Positions 38,976 through 46,825 of a DNA stretch of 61,773 nucleotides are shown piece by piece. The DNA lies in assembly GCA_035760645.1 (NCBI GenBank), contig DASTSO010000035.1:1-61773 (forward strand), in the 5' to 3' direction. Source of the stretch: DASSTY01 sp035760645. GTDB lineage: Bacteria; Gemmatimonadota; Gemmatimonadetes; Gemmatimonadales; GWC2-71-9. The stretch's first letter is position 1. Each line of letters opens with the position of its first letter. Below the pieces are notes generated by a model. The model was not told the origin of the DNA, made no database searches, and worked only from the letters and a program-made list of their open reading frames with translations. A program made the position numbers and the translations under genes.

Positions 38976-40204
38976 CGGCGGCGCCGGCCCCGGCGACGGA
39001 GGTGCTCGTCGTCGGCGCGGGCCCCGCGGGGAGCGCCACGGCGCTGCGCCTCGCGCGCGCGGGCGTCGCCGTGACGCTGGTGGACCGCGCCGCCTTCCCG
39101 CGCGACAAGGCGTGCGCCGAGTACATGAGCCCCGAGACGGTGCGCCAGCTCGATCTCCTGGGCGTGCTCCCCGCGCTCGACGCCGCCGGCGGCCATGCGC
39201 TCGTCGGCACCGACCTCACCGCCGCGCGCGGCGCGCGCCTCGCGGGCCGCTTCGCCCTCGCCTCGCCGCGGCCGTTCCGCCCCACCGGCCTCTCGCTCGC
39301 CCGCCGGGTGCTCGACGTCACGCTCCTCGACGCGGCGCGCGCGGCGGGGGTCACGGTCCTCGAGCGCGCCGCCGTCGAGGAGCTCCTCTACGAGCGTGGC
39401 GCGGTGGCCGGCGCGCTGGTGCGGCTCGACGATGGCGCGCGCCGCGCCGTGCGCGCGCGGCTCACCATCGGCGCCGACGGCCTCCGCTCCGTCGTGGCGC
39501 GCCGCCTGGGCGGCGTGCGGCACGGCTGGCCGCGGCGCCTCGGGCTCGTCGCCCACGTCGCCGACGTCGCCGACCTCGGCCCCTCGGCCGAGATGCACGT
39601 GGGGCGCGCGGGCTACGTGGGGCTCAACCCGATCGGCGGCGGCCTCGCCAACGTCGCGCTCGTCGTCCCGGCGGCGCGCGCCGCGGCGCTGCGCGGGCGC
39701 GCGGCGGACTTCTTCTTCGAGACGCTCGAGACGTTTCCCGGCGTCGCCGGCCGCATCGCGCGCGCGCGCGCCGTGGACGCGCCGCGCGCCACGGGGCCGT
39801 TCGCGCAGCGCGCCACGCGCGTGGTGGCCGACGGCGCGCTCCTCGTCGGCGACGCGGCGGAGTTCTTCGACCCCTTCACCGGCGAGGGAATCTGCACCGC
39901 GCTCCGCGGCGCGGCGCTCGCCGCCGAGGTGGCGGCGGCCGCGCTCCGCGACGGCCCGGGTACCATCGCCTCCGCCCGCCGGCTCGACGGCTACCGCGCG
40001 CTCCGGCGGCAGGCGTTCGCCGGCAAATGGGCCGTCGAGCGGCTCGTCGGCTGGGCCATGGAGTGGCCGGCGCTGTTCGACCGCGCGGTGGGCCGGCTCG
40101 GGCGCCGGCCGGCGATGGCCCACACCTTCATCGGCGTCACCGGCGACTTCGTCCCCGCGCGCGCCGTGCTCGACCCGCGCTTCCTCGCGCGGCTCGTGCT
40201 CTGA
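38972..40204 (+). CDS. FAD-dependent oxidoreductase, geranylgeranyl reductase family
   Basis: The 410-residue protein has an N-terminal dinucleotide fold VVGAGPAGSATALRLARAG, the conserved KACAEYMSP segment that follows it in this family, a central TIGADGLRSVVARRLG, and the second FAD motif GDAAEFFDPFTGEGICTAL. Relatives reduce isoprenoid double bonds, or act as halogenases and hydroxylases. The GTG start overlaps the DUF92 stop (GTGA). A flavin reductase gene follows after 18 bp, which could supply reduced flavin. The product is unknown; reduction of a polyene or prenyl chain is an inference. Confidence 0.88.
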   Translation: MTAAPAPATEVLVVGAGPAGSATALRLARAGVAVTLVDRAAFPRDKACAEYMSPETVRQLDLLGVLPALDAAGGHALVGTDLTAARGARLAGRFALASPRPFRPTGLSLARRVLDVTLLDAARAAGVTVLERAAVEELLYERGAVAGALVRLDDGARRAVRARLTIGADGLRSVVARRLGGVRHGWPRRLGLVAHVADVADLGPSAEMHVGRAGYVGLNPIGGGLANVALVVPAARAAALRGRAADFFFETLETFPGVAGRIARARAVDAPRATGPFAQRATRVVADGALLVGDAAEFFDPFTGEGICTALRGAALAAEVAAAALRDGPGTIASARRLDGYRALRRQAFAGKWAVERLVGWAMEWPALFDRAVGRLGRRPAMAHTFIGVTGDFVPARAVLDPRFLARLVL

Positions 40205-40222
40205 CTCTTCGACCCCTCCCCC

Positions 40223-40720
40223 GTGTCCCCGACTTCCGTGACCGTGTCCGACGTCGATCCCGCCCAGTTCCGCCAGCTCCTCGGCCGCTTCGCCACCGGT
40301 GTGGTGGTGGTGACCACGCAGAACGCCGACGGCGCGCCCGCCGGCATGACGGCCAACAGCCTGGCGAGCGTGTCGCTCGAGCCGCCGCTCGTCTCGCTCT
40401 GCGTCGAGCGCGCCGCGCACCTGCACGACGCGCTGCAGCGGGCACGCGGCTTCGTCATCAACGTTCTCGCCGAGCATCAGGAGGCGGTGAGCCGCCGCTT
40501 CGCGGGCCCGCACCCCAACCGGTTCGACGGCATCGGCTACACGCTGAACGACCGCGGGCTCGCGGTGCTCGACGGCACGCTCGCGCACATCGAGTGCGAG
40601 CGCTTCGCCGAATATCCCGGGGGCGACCACACGATCGTCGTCGGCCGCGTCATCGGGGGCGCGACCGGCGAGGGCCGTCCCCTGCTCTACTACCGAGGCG
40701 GCTACGCGGCCCTCGGCTGA
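40223..40720 (+). CDS. Flavin reductase family protein (FMN-binding)
   Basis: The 165-residue protein matches the flavin reductase-like split-barrel fold. Visible motifs are LLGRFATGVVVVTTQNADGA, GMTANSLASVSLEPPLVSL and HTIVVGRVIGG. Such proteins use NAD(P)H to produce free reduced FMN or FAD for partner monooxygenases, or are FMN-binding oxidoreductases. The start is GTG; another in-frame GTG lies a few codons downstream. It sits between the FAD oxidoreductase and the methyltransferase, both on the same strand with short gaps, so partnership with the oxidoreductase is likely. Confidence 0.9.
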   Translation: MSPTSVTVSDVDPAQFRQLLGRFATGVVVVTTQNADGAPAGMTANSLASVSLEPPLVSLCVERAAHLHDALQRARGFVINVLAEHQEAVSRRFAGPHPNRFDGIGYTLNDRGLAVLDGTLAHIECERFAEYPGGDHTIVVGRVIGGATGEGRPLLYYRGGYAALG

Positions 40721-40778
40721 GCCCCGCGCGGGCGCTGCGCCCGGGCGCGCCGGGCCCGCCCCCATCGCGCTCAGCGCG

Positions 40779-41471
40779 GTGGAGACGGAACTGCTCGACG
40801 ACCCCGCGGCCGACCCGGCGGCGGTGGCGGAGTCGCTGCGCAACATCGCCCGCGCCAACCGCTGGTTCGGCGGCCGCTGGGCGGTGACCTGGGCGCTCGC
40901 GCGCGCGCTCCACGGCGTCCCGCGCGGCACCACGCTCACCCTGCTCGACGTCGGCACCGGCGGGGGCGACCTGCCGCGCGCGGCGGTCGCGTGGGCGCGC
41001 CGGCGCGGACTCCGGCTGGTGCCGCTCGGGCTCGAGCGCAGTCCCGTGGCCGCCCGGCTCGCCCGGGCGGCGGGGATTCCCACGGCGGTCGGCTGCGCCG
41101 GGGCGCTCCCCTTCCGGCCCGGGAGCGTGGACATCGTGCTCGTGAGCCAGGTGGCGCACCACCTCTCGATCGCGTCCACCGTGCGGCTCGTCGGCGACCT
41201 CGACCGGCTCGCGCGGCGCGCCGTGATCGTGGCCGACCTGCAGCGCTCGCCCGTCGCCGCGGTGGCCTTCCGGGTGGGCGCGGCGCTGCTGCGCTTCGAC
41301 GCCGTCACGCGGCACGACGGCGTGGTCTCGATCCGGCGCGGCTACTCCCCCGGCCGCCTCACCGCGCTCGCGCGCGCGGCGGGGGTACGCGCCACGGTGG
41401 TGCGGCGGCCCTTCTTCCGCATCGTCGCCTGGTGGCGGCCGGCGGCGATGGTTCGTCCCCCCCACCCATGA
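40779..41471 (+). CDS. Class I SAM-dependent methyltransferase
   Basis: The 230-residue protein has motif I LLDVGTGGGDLPRAA, an acidic GLERS at the end of strand 2, and LPFRPGSVDIVLVSQVAHHL as the post-I region. It opens DDPAADPAAVAESLRNIARAN, a start I associate with methyltransferases in small polyketide clusters. The sequence does not define the substrate. The GTG start is 58 bp after the flavin reductase. The stop overlaps the SRPBCC start (ATGA). Its role is probably O- or C-methylation of the cluster product. Confidence 0.87.
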   Translation: METELLDDPAADPAAVAESLRNIARANRWFGGRWAVTWALARALHGVPRGTTLTLLDVGTGGGDLPRAAVAWARRRGLRLVPLGLERSPVAARLARAAGIPTAVGCAGALPFRPGSVDIVLVSQVAHHLSIASTVRLVGDLDRLARRAVIVADLQRSPVAAVAFRVGAALLRFDAVTRHDGVVSIRRGYSPGRLTALARAAGVRATVVRRPFFRIVAWWRPAAMVRPPHP

Positions 41472-41950
41472 GGCCCCGCCCGATGCGCACCGTGGACCGG
41501 CTCTTCATGCGCGCCCCGCTCGACCGCGTCTGGGCGGCGGCGGCCGACGTGGAGCGCTGGCCCGCCCTCCTGCCGCACTACCGCTGGGTGCGCATGCGCG
41601 CGCGGCGGCCCGAGGGCGGCGGGGTGGTCGAGATGGCCGCGTGGCGCCCGTTCGGCCCGGTGCGCTGGCCGACGTGGTGGGTCTCCGAGATGCGCCTCGC
41701 GCCCGCGGCCGCGGCCGGCCCCCAGGTGCACTACCGCCACGTCGAGGGGATCACCCGCGGCATGGACGTCCTCTGGCAGCTGCAGCCCCGCGACGGCGGC
41801 ACAGACGTGACGATCGTCCACGAGTGGCACGGCCCCGCCTGGCCCCTCGTCCGTCGCCCCGCCGCCGAGTGGGTGATCGGCCCCGTCTTCGTGCACGGGA
41901 TCGCGTCGCGGACGCTGGCGGGGATTCGACGGTTCGTCGAGGAGCGCTGA
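41468..41950 (+). CDS. SRPBCC family protein (START/cyclase-like)
   Basis: The 160-residue protein fits the SRPBCC ligand-binding fold: an N-terminal strand, then APLDRVWAAAADVERWPALL, a central beta sheet (VEMAAWRPFGPVRWPTWW) and a long C-terminal helix (ASRTLAGIRRFVEER). Members include polyketide aromatases/cyclases and hydrophobic-ligand carriers. Its position between a methyltransferase and a ketosynthase favours a cyclase or carrier role. The start overlaps the methyltransferase stop (ATGA) and the stop shares one base with the ketosynthase start. Confidence 0.83.
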   Translation: MRPRPMRTVDRLFMRAPLDRVWAAAADVERWPALLPHYRWVRMRARRPEGGGVVEMAAWRPFGPVRWPTWWVSEMRLAPAAAAGPQVHYRHVEGITRGMDVLWQLQPRDGGTDVTIVHEWHGPAWPLVRRPAAEWVIGPVFVHGIASRTLAGIRRFVEER

Positions 41951-43191
41951 TGGAACATCGGAGAGTCGTCATCACCGGCCTCGGCGCCATCACCCCCATC
42001 GGGCTCGGGGCCGAGGGGCTGTGGGCGGGGCTGCGCGCGCGACGGTCGGCGGTCGGCGAGATCACCCGCTTCGACGCCTCGCCGTTCCGCTCGCGCATCG
42101 CCGCCGAGGTGCGCGACTTCGTCGCGAGCGACCACCTCGAGGAGCGCAAGGCGCGGCGCTTCGACCGCTTCGCGCAGTTCGCCGTGGCGGCGGCGCGCAT
42201 GGCGCTCGCCGACGCCGGGCTCGTCCTCGCGCGCGAGGACCGCGACCGCGTCGGCGCGATGATGGGCACCGCGCTGGGCGGCGCGGGCTACGGCGAGGCG
42301 CAGCACCACCGCTTCGTCACCGGGGGGCCGCGCGCGGTGGACCCGGGGCTCGCGCTCAGCGTCTTCGGCGGCGCGGCGAGCTGCAACATCGCCATCGAGC
42401 TGGGCTGCACCGGCCCCAACTCGACGAACGGGATGAGCTGCGCCTCGGGCACCATCGCCGTGGGCGACGCCTTCCGCGCGATCCGCGACGACGAGGCCGA
42501 CGTCATGCTCGCCGGCGGCGCCGAGGCGCCGCTCGCGCCGCTCTGCTTCGGGGCCTTCGCCATCATCCGCGCGATGAGCACCCGGAACGACGATCCCGCG
42601 CGCGCGAGCCGCCCCTTCGACGCCGCGCGCGACGGCTTCGTCATGGGCGAGGGCGCCGCGGTGCTGGTGCTCGAGGAGCGCGCGCGCGCCGTGGCGCGCG
42701 GCGCGCCGATCTACGCGGAGCTCTGCGGCTACGGCCTCACCAACGACGCGCACCACATGACGGCACCCCGCCCCGACGGCCGCCAGGCCGCGCGCGCCAT
42801 GAGCATCGCGCTGGAGCGCGGGCACGTGGCGCCCCGCGAGGTCGGCTACGTCAACGCCCACGGCTCCTCGACGCCGCTCAACGATCCCACCGAGACCGGC
42901 GCGCTCAAGCAGGTCTTCGGCGAGCACGCCTATCGCCTCGCCCTCAGCGGCACCAAGGGCTACTACGGCCACGCCCTCGGCGCGAGCGGCGCCATCGAGG
43001 CCGCGATCTGCGCCCTCGCCAGCCGTCGCGGCTGGCTCCCGCCCACCGTGAACCTCGAGACCCCCGATCCCGCCTGCGACCTCGACTACCTCGCCGGCGA
43101 CGGCCGCGACGCGCGGCCCGAGTATCTGCTGAGCAACTCGTTCGGGTTCGGGGGGATCAACGCGGCGCTGCTGTTCCGGCGGGAGGGATAG
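41950..43191 (+). CDS. Beta-ketoacyl-ACP synthase, FabF-like
   Basis: The 413-residue protein is a full thiolase-fold condensing enzyme. The catalytic triad is intact with FabF spacing: Cys164 (MSCASGT), His304 (NAHGSST) and His341 (YGHALGASG). The C-terminal NSFGFGGINAALLF is also standard. It extends acyl chains on an acyl carrier protein. No ACP, ketoreductase or malonyl transferase gene is nearby, and the other cluster genes are tailoring enzymes, so specialised rather than housekeeping synthesis is likely. The start forms TGATG with the SRPBCC stop. A long hairpin ends the operon. Confidence 0.92.
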   Translation: MEHRRVVITGLGAITPIGLGAEGLWAGLRARRSAVGEITRFDASPFRSRIAAEVRDFVASDHLEERKARRFDRFAQFAVAAARMALADAGLVLAREDRDRVGAMMGTALGGAGYGEAQHHRFVTGGPRAVDPGLALSVFGGAASCNIAIELGCTGPNSTNGMSCASGTIAVGDAFRAIRDDEADVMLAGGAEAPLAPLCFGAFAIIRAMSTRNDDPARASRPFDAARDGFVMGEGAAVLVLEERARAVARGAPIYAELCGYGLTNDAHHMTAPRPDGRQAARAMSIALERGHVAPREVGYVNAHGSSTPLNDPTETGALKQVFGEHAYRLALSGTKGYYGHALGASGAIEAAICALASRRGWLPPTVNLETPDPACDLDYLAGDGRDARPEYLLSNSFGFGGINAALLFRREG

Positions 43192-43194
43192 GGC

Positions 43195-43261
43195 GACGGC
43201 GGAACGGCGGAAGGGGCTCCTCTGGCACCGGAGCCCCTTCCGCCGTTTCGCCTCGCCGCCC
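43195..43261. repeat. Inverted repeat with GGCGGAAC-type arms at ketosynthase/ccmD junction
   Basis: The left arm has GACGGCGGAACGGCGGAAGG and the right arm CCTTCCGCCGTTTCGCC. The units (GGCGGAAC, GGCGGAAG) differ by one base from the GGCGGGAC unit elsewhere. A terminator-like hairpin forms the centre. Confidence 0.7.
43201..43249. terminator. Bidirectional terminator between ketosynthase and ccmD genes
   Basis: A 20-base arm (43201-43220) pairs at 19 positions with 43230-43249 around a 9-nt loop. It lies between convergent operons. Confidence 0.75.
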
Positions 43262-43271
43262 TACCGCCCCG

Positions 43272-43409
43272 TCACTCCCGCAGGGCCCGCTTCGCCCGCC
43301 GTCTGAGCGTCAGCGTATAACCCAGGTAGATCACCGCCGCCACGACGTAGGCCGCGACCATGTAGCCGCCGTTCTGCGGGGTCGGGGCCTGGAGGAGGAG
43401 AAGCGGCAT
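43272..43409 (-). CDS. ccmD: CcmD-like heme exporter small membrane protein
   Basis: This 45-residue frame lies 7 bp after ccmC on the same strand. It has one membrane helix (YMVAAYVVAAVIYLGYTLTL) and a basic tail (RRRAKRALRE), the exact design of CcmD. CcmD bridges the CcmABC complex to the heme chaperone CcmE in the inner membrane. It is short and weakly conserved, so the call rests on position, size and topology. The ATG follows the ccmC stop closely, and the gene ends before the convergent terminator. Confidence 0.8.
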   Translation of the reverse strand: MPLLLLQAPTPQNGGYMVAAYVVAAVIYLGYTLTLRRRAKRALRE

Positions 43410-43416
43410 GAGCGGC

Positions 43417-44178
43417 TCAGGCGCGGGCATCGTGCAGCTCCTCGGCCCGGGCGGCCAGCTCGTGCTCGCTCTCGCGCGCCTCTTCGGCGAGGCCGACGCC
43501 GTAGCGCACCATGACGAGGCCGATGTAGAGGAGCGTGAACACCGCCACCGAGATCAGCAGCGTGCGCAGCATGTCGCCCGGGAGCGACGGGGCGCTCGGC
43601 TTGAGCACCACGGGCTGCGGGTGCAGCGTGCGGAAGAGATAGACGCTCAGGTGGATGAACGGGACCAGGAGCAGCCCCATGATTCCCACCACCGCGCTGA
43701 AGCGCGCGCGCTCCTCGCGGTCCTGCAGCGCGGCGCGGAGCGCGAGATAGCCGACGAAGAGGAAGAAGAGGAAGAGCGTGAGCGTGAGGCGCGCGTCCCA
43801 GGTCCACCAGGTGCCCCAGATCGGCTTCCCCCAGATCGGCCCGGTGGTGAGCATCACCGCCGCGAACATCACGCCCACCTCCGCGCTCGCCTCGGCGAAG
43901 CGGTCGAGCCGCCGGTCGCCGAGCCAGAGGTAGAGCGCGCTCGCCAGCCCGACCAGCGCGAAGGCGCTGAGCGCGCCCCACGCGGCGGGGACGTGGATGT
44001 AGAAGATCTTCTGCGCGAGCCCCTGCCGCGCCTCGATCGGCGTGAAGGCGAGCGCGAGGACGTAGACGCCCGCGGCGGCGAGGAGCGCCACGAGCGTCAC
44101 GGCCCAGCCGCGGCGCACCACGCGCGCGGCGCGCTCGAGCGTCGGGACGGCGGTACCGGAATCGGAGACGACGGTCAT
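43417..44178 (-). CDS. ccmC: Heme exporter permease CcmC
   Basis: The 253-residue protein has six membrane helices and the tryptophan-rich heme-handling motif WGTWWTWDARLT. Conserved histidines occur in FYIHVPAAW and PFIHLSVYLFRTLHP. CcmC delivers heme to CcmE in system I cytochrome c maturation. An extended C-terminal tail (EEARESEHELAARAEELHDA) is charged and helical. The gene is 13 bp downstream of ccmB. CcmE, CcmF and CcmH are absent from the window and probably lie elsewhere. Confidence 0.93.
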   Translation of the reverse strand: MTVVSDSGTAVPTLERAARVVRRGWAVTLVALLAAAGVYVLALAFTPIEARQGLAQKIFYIHVPAAWGALSAFALVGLASALYLWLGDRRLDRFAEASAEVGVMFAAVMLTTGPIWGKPIWGTWWTWDARLTLTLFLFFLFVGYLALRAALQDREERARFSAVVGIMGLLLVPFIHLSVYLFRTLHPQPVVLKPSAPSLPGDMLRTLLISVAVFTLLYIGLVMVRYGVGLAEEARESEHELAARAEELHDARA

Positions 44179-44191
44179 GGGCGGGTCCGGC

Positions 44192-44914
44192 CTATTCGTC
44201 CACCACGGCGGCGAAGATCAGGGTCGCGAGCGTCACGAAGACGACGTCGTATACGGCGAGTAACCTAAGCCAGCCGACCACCTCGCTCAACGGCCGCCCG
44301 GCGAGCAGCCGGCTCGTCGCCTGGACCGCGCCGGTGAGCGGCGGCACCATGAACGGCAGGAGCAGCACCGGCAGCATCAGCTCGGCGAAGCGGGTCCGCA
44401 CCACCATCGCGCTGAAGATCGTCCCCACCGCGACGAAGCCCGCCGTGGCGAGCGCGATCACGGCGAGCACCGCCGGCCAGTGCGGCCCCAGGTCGACGTT
44501 GAAGAAGAGGATGAAGAGCGGGAGCGCCACCGCCTCCACCGCGCCCACGAAGGCGAGATTGGCGACGTACTTCCCCAGGAAGATCGCCTCGCGCGGCACG
44601 GGCGCGAGCAGGAGCCCGTCGAGCGCCGCGTGGGCGCTTTCGACGTGGAAGGCGCGGTTCATCGCCACCATCGCCGCGAAGGCGAAGGTGATCCACAGGA
44701 CGCTCGGTGCGAGGTCGATCGCCGCGAGCCGGGTCGGGTCGCGCGCGAAGTTGAAGACGACGAGCACCAGCGCCGCGAAGACGAGCGCCGAGAGGAGCGC
44801 CGTGCGGCTGCGGAGCTCCATGCGGAGGTCCTTCGCCGCCACCGTGAGCGCGAGGCGGAGGAGTCCGCCGCTGGCGGCGCCGGCGCCGCCGCGGGGCGCG
44901 GGCCGCTCAGCCAC
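44192..44914 (-). CDS. ccmB: Heme exporter permease CcmB
   Basis: The 240-residue protein has six membrane helices and CcmB features: KDLRMELRSRTALLSALVFA, FNFARDPTRLAAIDLAPSVLW, MNRAFHVESAHAALDGLLLA and the C-terminal YDVVFVTLATLIFAAVV. With CcmA it forms the ABC part of the CcmABCD heme-handling complex. The start is GTG and overlaps the end of ccmA by 8 bp, so coupling is likely. The N-terminal 20 residues are glycine- and alanine-rich and probably disordered. Confidence 0.93.
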   Translation of the reverse strand: MAERPAPRGGAGAASGGLLRLALTVAAKDLRMELRSRTALLSALVFAALVLVVFNFARDPTRLAAIDLAPSVLWITFAFAAMVAMNRAFHVESAHAALDGLLLAPVPREAIFLGKYVANLAFVGAVEAVALPLFILFFNVDLGPHWPAVLAVIALATAGFVAVGTIFSAMVVRTRFAELMLPVLLLPFMVPPLTGAVQATSRLLAGRPLSEVVGWLRLLAVYDVVFVTLATLIFAAVVDE

Positions 44915-45710
44915 CGACCGGCTCCGCGAGGTCGCCCGTGCGCCCGCCGGTGAGGGCGAGATAGCGCGGGAGGAAGTCCTCGAGCGACCCGGGCCGCGGC
45001 GCCTCCATCGCCCAGCGGCCGCCTACCAGCACGCCGACGCGGGTGGCGAGATCCCACGCCTCCGCCAGGTGATGGGTGACGAGCACGAGCGCGCGCCCCC
45101 CCGCCACCCGCTCGGCGAGCAGCGCGCGGAAGCGCGCCGCGGCCGGTGCATCGAGCCCGGTGAACGGCTCGTCGAGCAGCACGACGCGCGGGTCGTGCAC
45201 CAGTGCCCGCGCGATCGCCGCGCGCTGCAGCAGGCCGCGGCTGAGCCGGCGCGGTACCTCGCCCGCGCGGTCGGCGAGGTCGAGCGCCTCGAGCATCCGC
45301 CGCGCCGCACGCTCCGGCTCGGCGAGCCCGTAGAGTCGCGCCGCGAAGGTCACGTTCTCGAGGACGGTGAGGTCGTCGTAGAGGAGCGAGTGGTGGGAGA
45401 CGAGGCCGATGGGGCGGCGGGTCTCGGGGTCGCCGCGCTCGAGGCGGCGGCCCAGCACGCGCACCTCGCCCGCGCTGGGGCGCGCGAGCCCGGCGAGGCA
45501 GCGGAGCAGCGTCGTCTTGCCGGCGCCGTTGGGGCCCACGACGGCGAGGGTCTCGCCGGCGTCGAGGGTGAGATCGACGCCCCGGAGCACCCGCACCGCC
45601 CCGTAGGCGCGGACGAGCCCCGTGGCGCTCAGGAGGGGCGCGGATTCGGCCGCGCGCGCGGCCGGGCGCCCGGCCGCGCTCTCGACCGCCGCCTCAGACG
45701 AGGGCGGCAT
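44907..45710 (-). CDS. ccmA: Heme ABC exporter ATP-binding protein CcmA
   Basis: The 267-residue ATPase has Walker A GPNGAGKTT (59-67), a signature LSRGLLQRAAIARAL in place of LSGGQ, Walker B VVLLDEPFTGLD and switch His THHLAEAWD. The modified signature with RGLLQR is common in CcmA. It energises the CcmABCD complex releasing holo-CcmE. About 25 extra residues rich in alanine precede the domain, and a later start inside that stretch is possible. Its start overlaps the response regulator end by 17 bp. Confidence 0.92.
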   Translation of the reverse strand: MPPSSEAAVESAAGRPAARAAESAPLLSATGLVRAYGAVRVLRGVDLTLDAGETLAVVGPNGAGKTTLLRCLAGLARPSAGEVRVLGRRLERGDPETRRPIGLVSHHSLLYDDLTVLENVTFAARLYGLAEPERAARRMLEALDLADRAGEVPRRLSRGLLQRAAIARALVHDPRVVLLDEPFTGLDAPAAARFRALLAERVAGGRALVLVTHHLAEAWDLATRVGVLVGGRWAMEAPRPGSLEDFLPRYLALTGGRTGDLAEPVGG

Positions 45711-46071
45711 CGATGCGCTGACCCAGCTCCTCGACGCGGAACGGCTTGACGATGTAGCCCGAATGGGGAAGGTCGAGCACCCGGAGCTGCGGCTCGACGC
45801 TCATGTAGGCGGTCGTGATGATGACGGGCAGCTGCGGCTGGCTCTGGCGGATGCGCCGCAGCAGGTCCACCCCGTTGGTGTCGGGCAGGCGCATGTCGAG
45901 CACGGCCACGTCGGGCCGGTGCTCGGCGAGCTTGGTCATCGCCTCGGCGCCGGTGGAGGCGAAGACCAGGTCGTAGCGGGGATTGAAATGCCGCTCATAG
46001 GCCGTCCGCAGCGCCTGCTCGTCCTCGACGATCAGCACGCGGCGACGGGCTCGCGGCGCGGGATTGGTCAT
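45694..46071 (-). CDS. Single-domain response regulator
   Basis: The 125-residue protein is a lone receiver domain. The acidic pair E16/D17 (LIVEDEQ), phosphoacceptor Asp59 (VAVLDMRLPD), a Thr switch (ITTAYM) and Lys (YIVKPF) are all present. No output domain follows, so it acts through protein contact. The start at 46071 has AAGGTGG upstream; a 15-residue longer version is possible. It overlaps ccmA by 17 bp and lies downstream of a STAS protein, but no sensor kinase is near. A functional link to cytochrome maturation is not evident. Confidence 0.9.
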   Translation of the reverse strand: MTNPAPRARRRVLIVEDEQALRTAYERHFNPRYDLVFASTGAEAMTKLAEHRPDVAVLDMRLPDTNGVDLLRRIRQSQPQLPVIITTAYMSVEPQLRVLDLPHSGYIVKPFRVEELGQRIDAALV

Positions 46072-46237
46072 GTCGGCCACCTTCGGAAGGCATCGGCCGC
46101 TCGTTTCCGGGGGCAAAACGGTCGGCCGGGCAGCCGAAAAGATTAACCCCCTGCGGGGCTCCCGTCCATATGATGGCGGAACGACGTTCCGATCTCGTGG
46201 AAGCCCCGCCGGGGCGCGCCGCCCGGCGAGCCGGCGC

Positions 46238-46552
46238 TCAGGCGAGCACCGATTCGAGGTGGAAGAGGTCGTCGAGCTTGGTCAGGACGAGCAGGAAGCG
46301 CAGATCGTCGCTCGCGTTGCGGAGCACGACGGCCTGGCGCCGCTCGGCGGCACGCCGCTGGACGAGCATGAGGGCGCCGAGGCCGGCGGAATCCACATGC
46401 TTCGTCCCGGCCAGGTCGATCAGGAGGCGGCCGTCGCCCTCGGGGAGCTGCTCGAGGAGGTCGATGGCGGCTTTGCGGAACTCCACGCGCGTCTCCAGCC
46501 CGAGCGTTTCGGGGGCCGCGAGCTCGCGGGCCGTGCTGTGTATCGTCGTCAT
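46238..46552 (-). CDS. STAS domain protein, anti-sigma factor antagonist-like
   Basis: The 104-residue protein is a single STAS domain. The core LLIDLAGTKHVDSAGLGALM holds Ser55 at the position phosphorylated in SpoIIAA/RsbV-type antagonists. Such proteins sequester a partner-switching anti-sigma kinase. The ATG at 46552 follows GGTGGAG; an upstream ATG would add six residues. No anti-sigma kinase gene is adjacent. It is 166 bp upstream of the response regulator on the same strand, with short palindromes such as GCCCCGCCGGGGC between, so it may be a separate transcript. Confidence 0.87.
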   Translation of the reverse strand: MTTIHSTARELAAPETLGLETRVEFRKAAIDLLEQLPEGDGRLLIDLAGTKHVDSAGLGALMLVQRRAAERRQAVVLRNASDDLRFLLVLTKLDDLFHLESVLA

Positions 46553-46825
46553 GGTCTCCACCTTCGGCACCGAGCTATCTCGCCGCGGCGGCCCAGGCGG
46601 GCGGCGCGCGAGACCTCTAGTTTTGCGGCCCCGGATCGCTCCGGGTGTGCTCTATCGGGCGGACTGGGGTTAAGGGGGACGCCGGGTCCCGCGGCACCGC
46701 CGCGGGGCTGAGCGAACCCATGGGCGAGAATGGTGCCACGGAACTAAATTACGGTACCCGAACGTTTTACCGGACGTCTGGACAGTGGCGCCCCGGCCCC
46801 GAACACCGCAGATCGCGACATTCCG

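Noticed and set aside
37586..41308. A 1240-residue minus-strand open frame
   Set aside because: It crosses six overlapping plus-strand genes with recognisable domains and is pure shadow.
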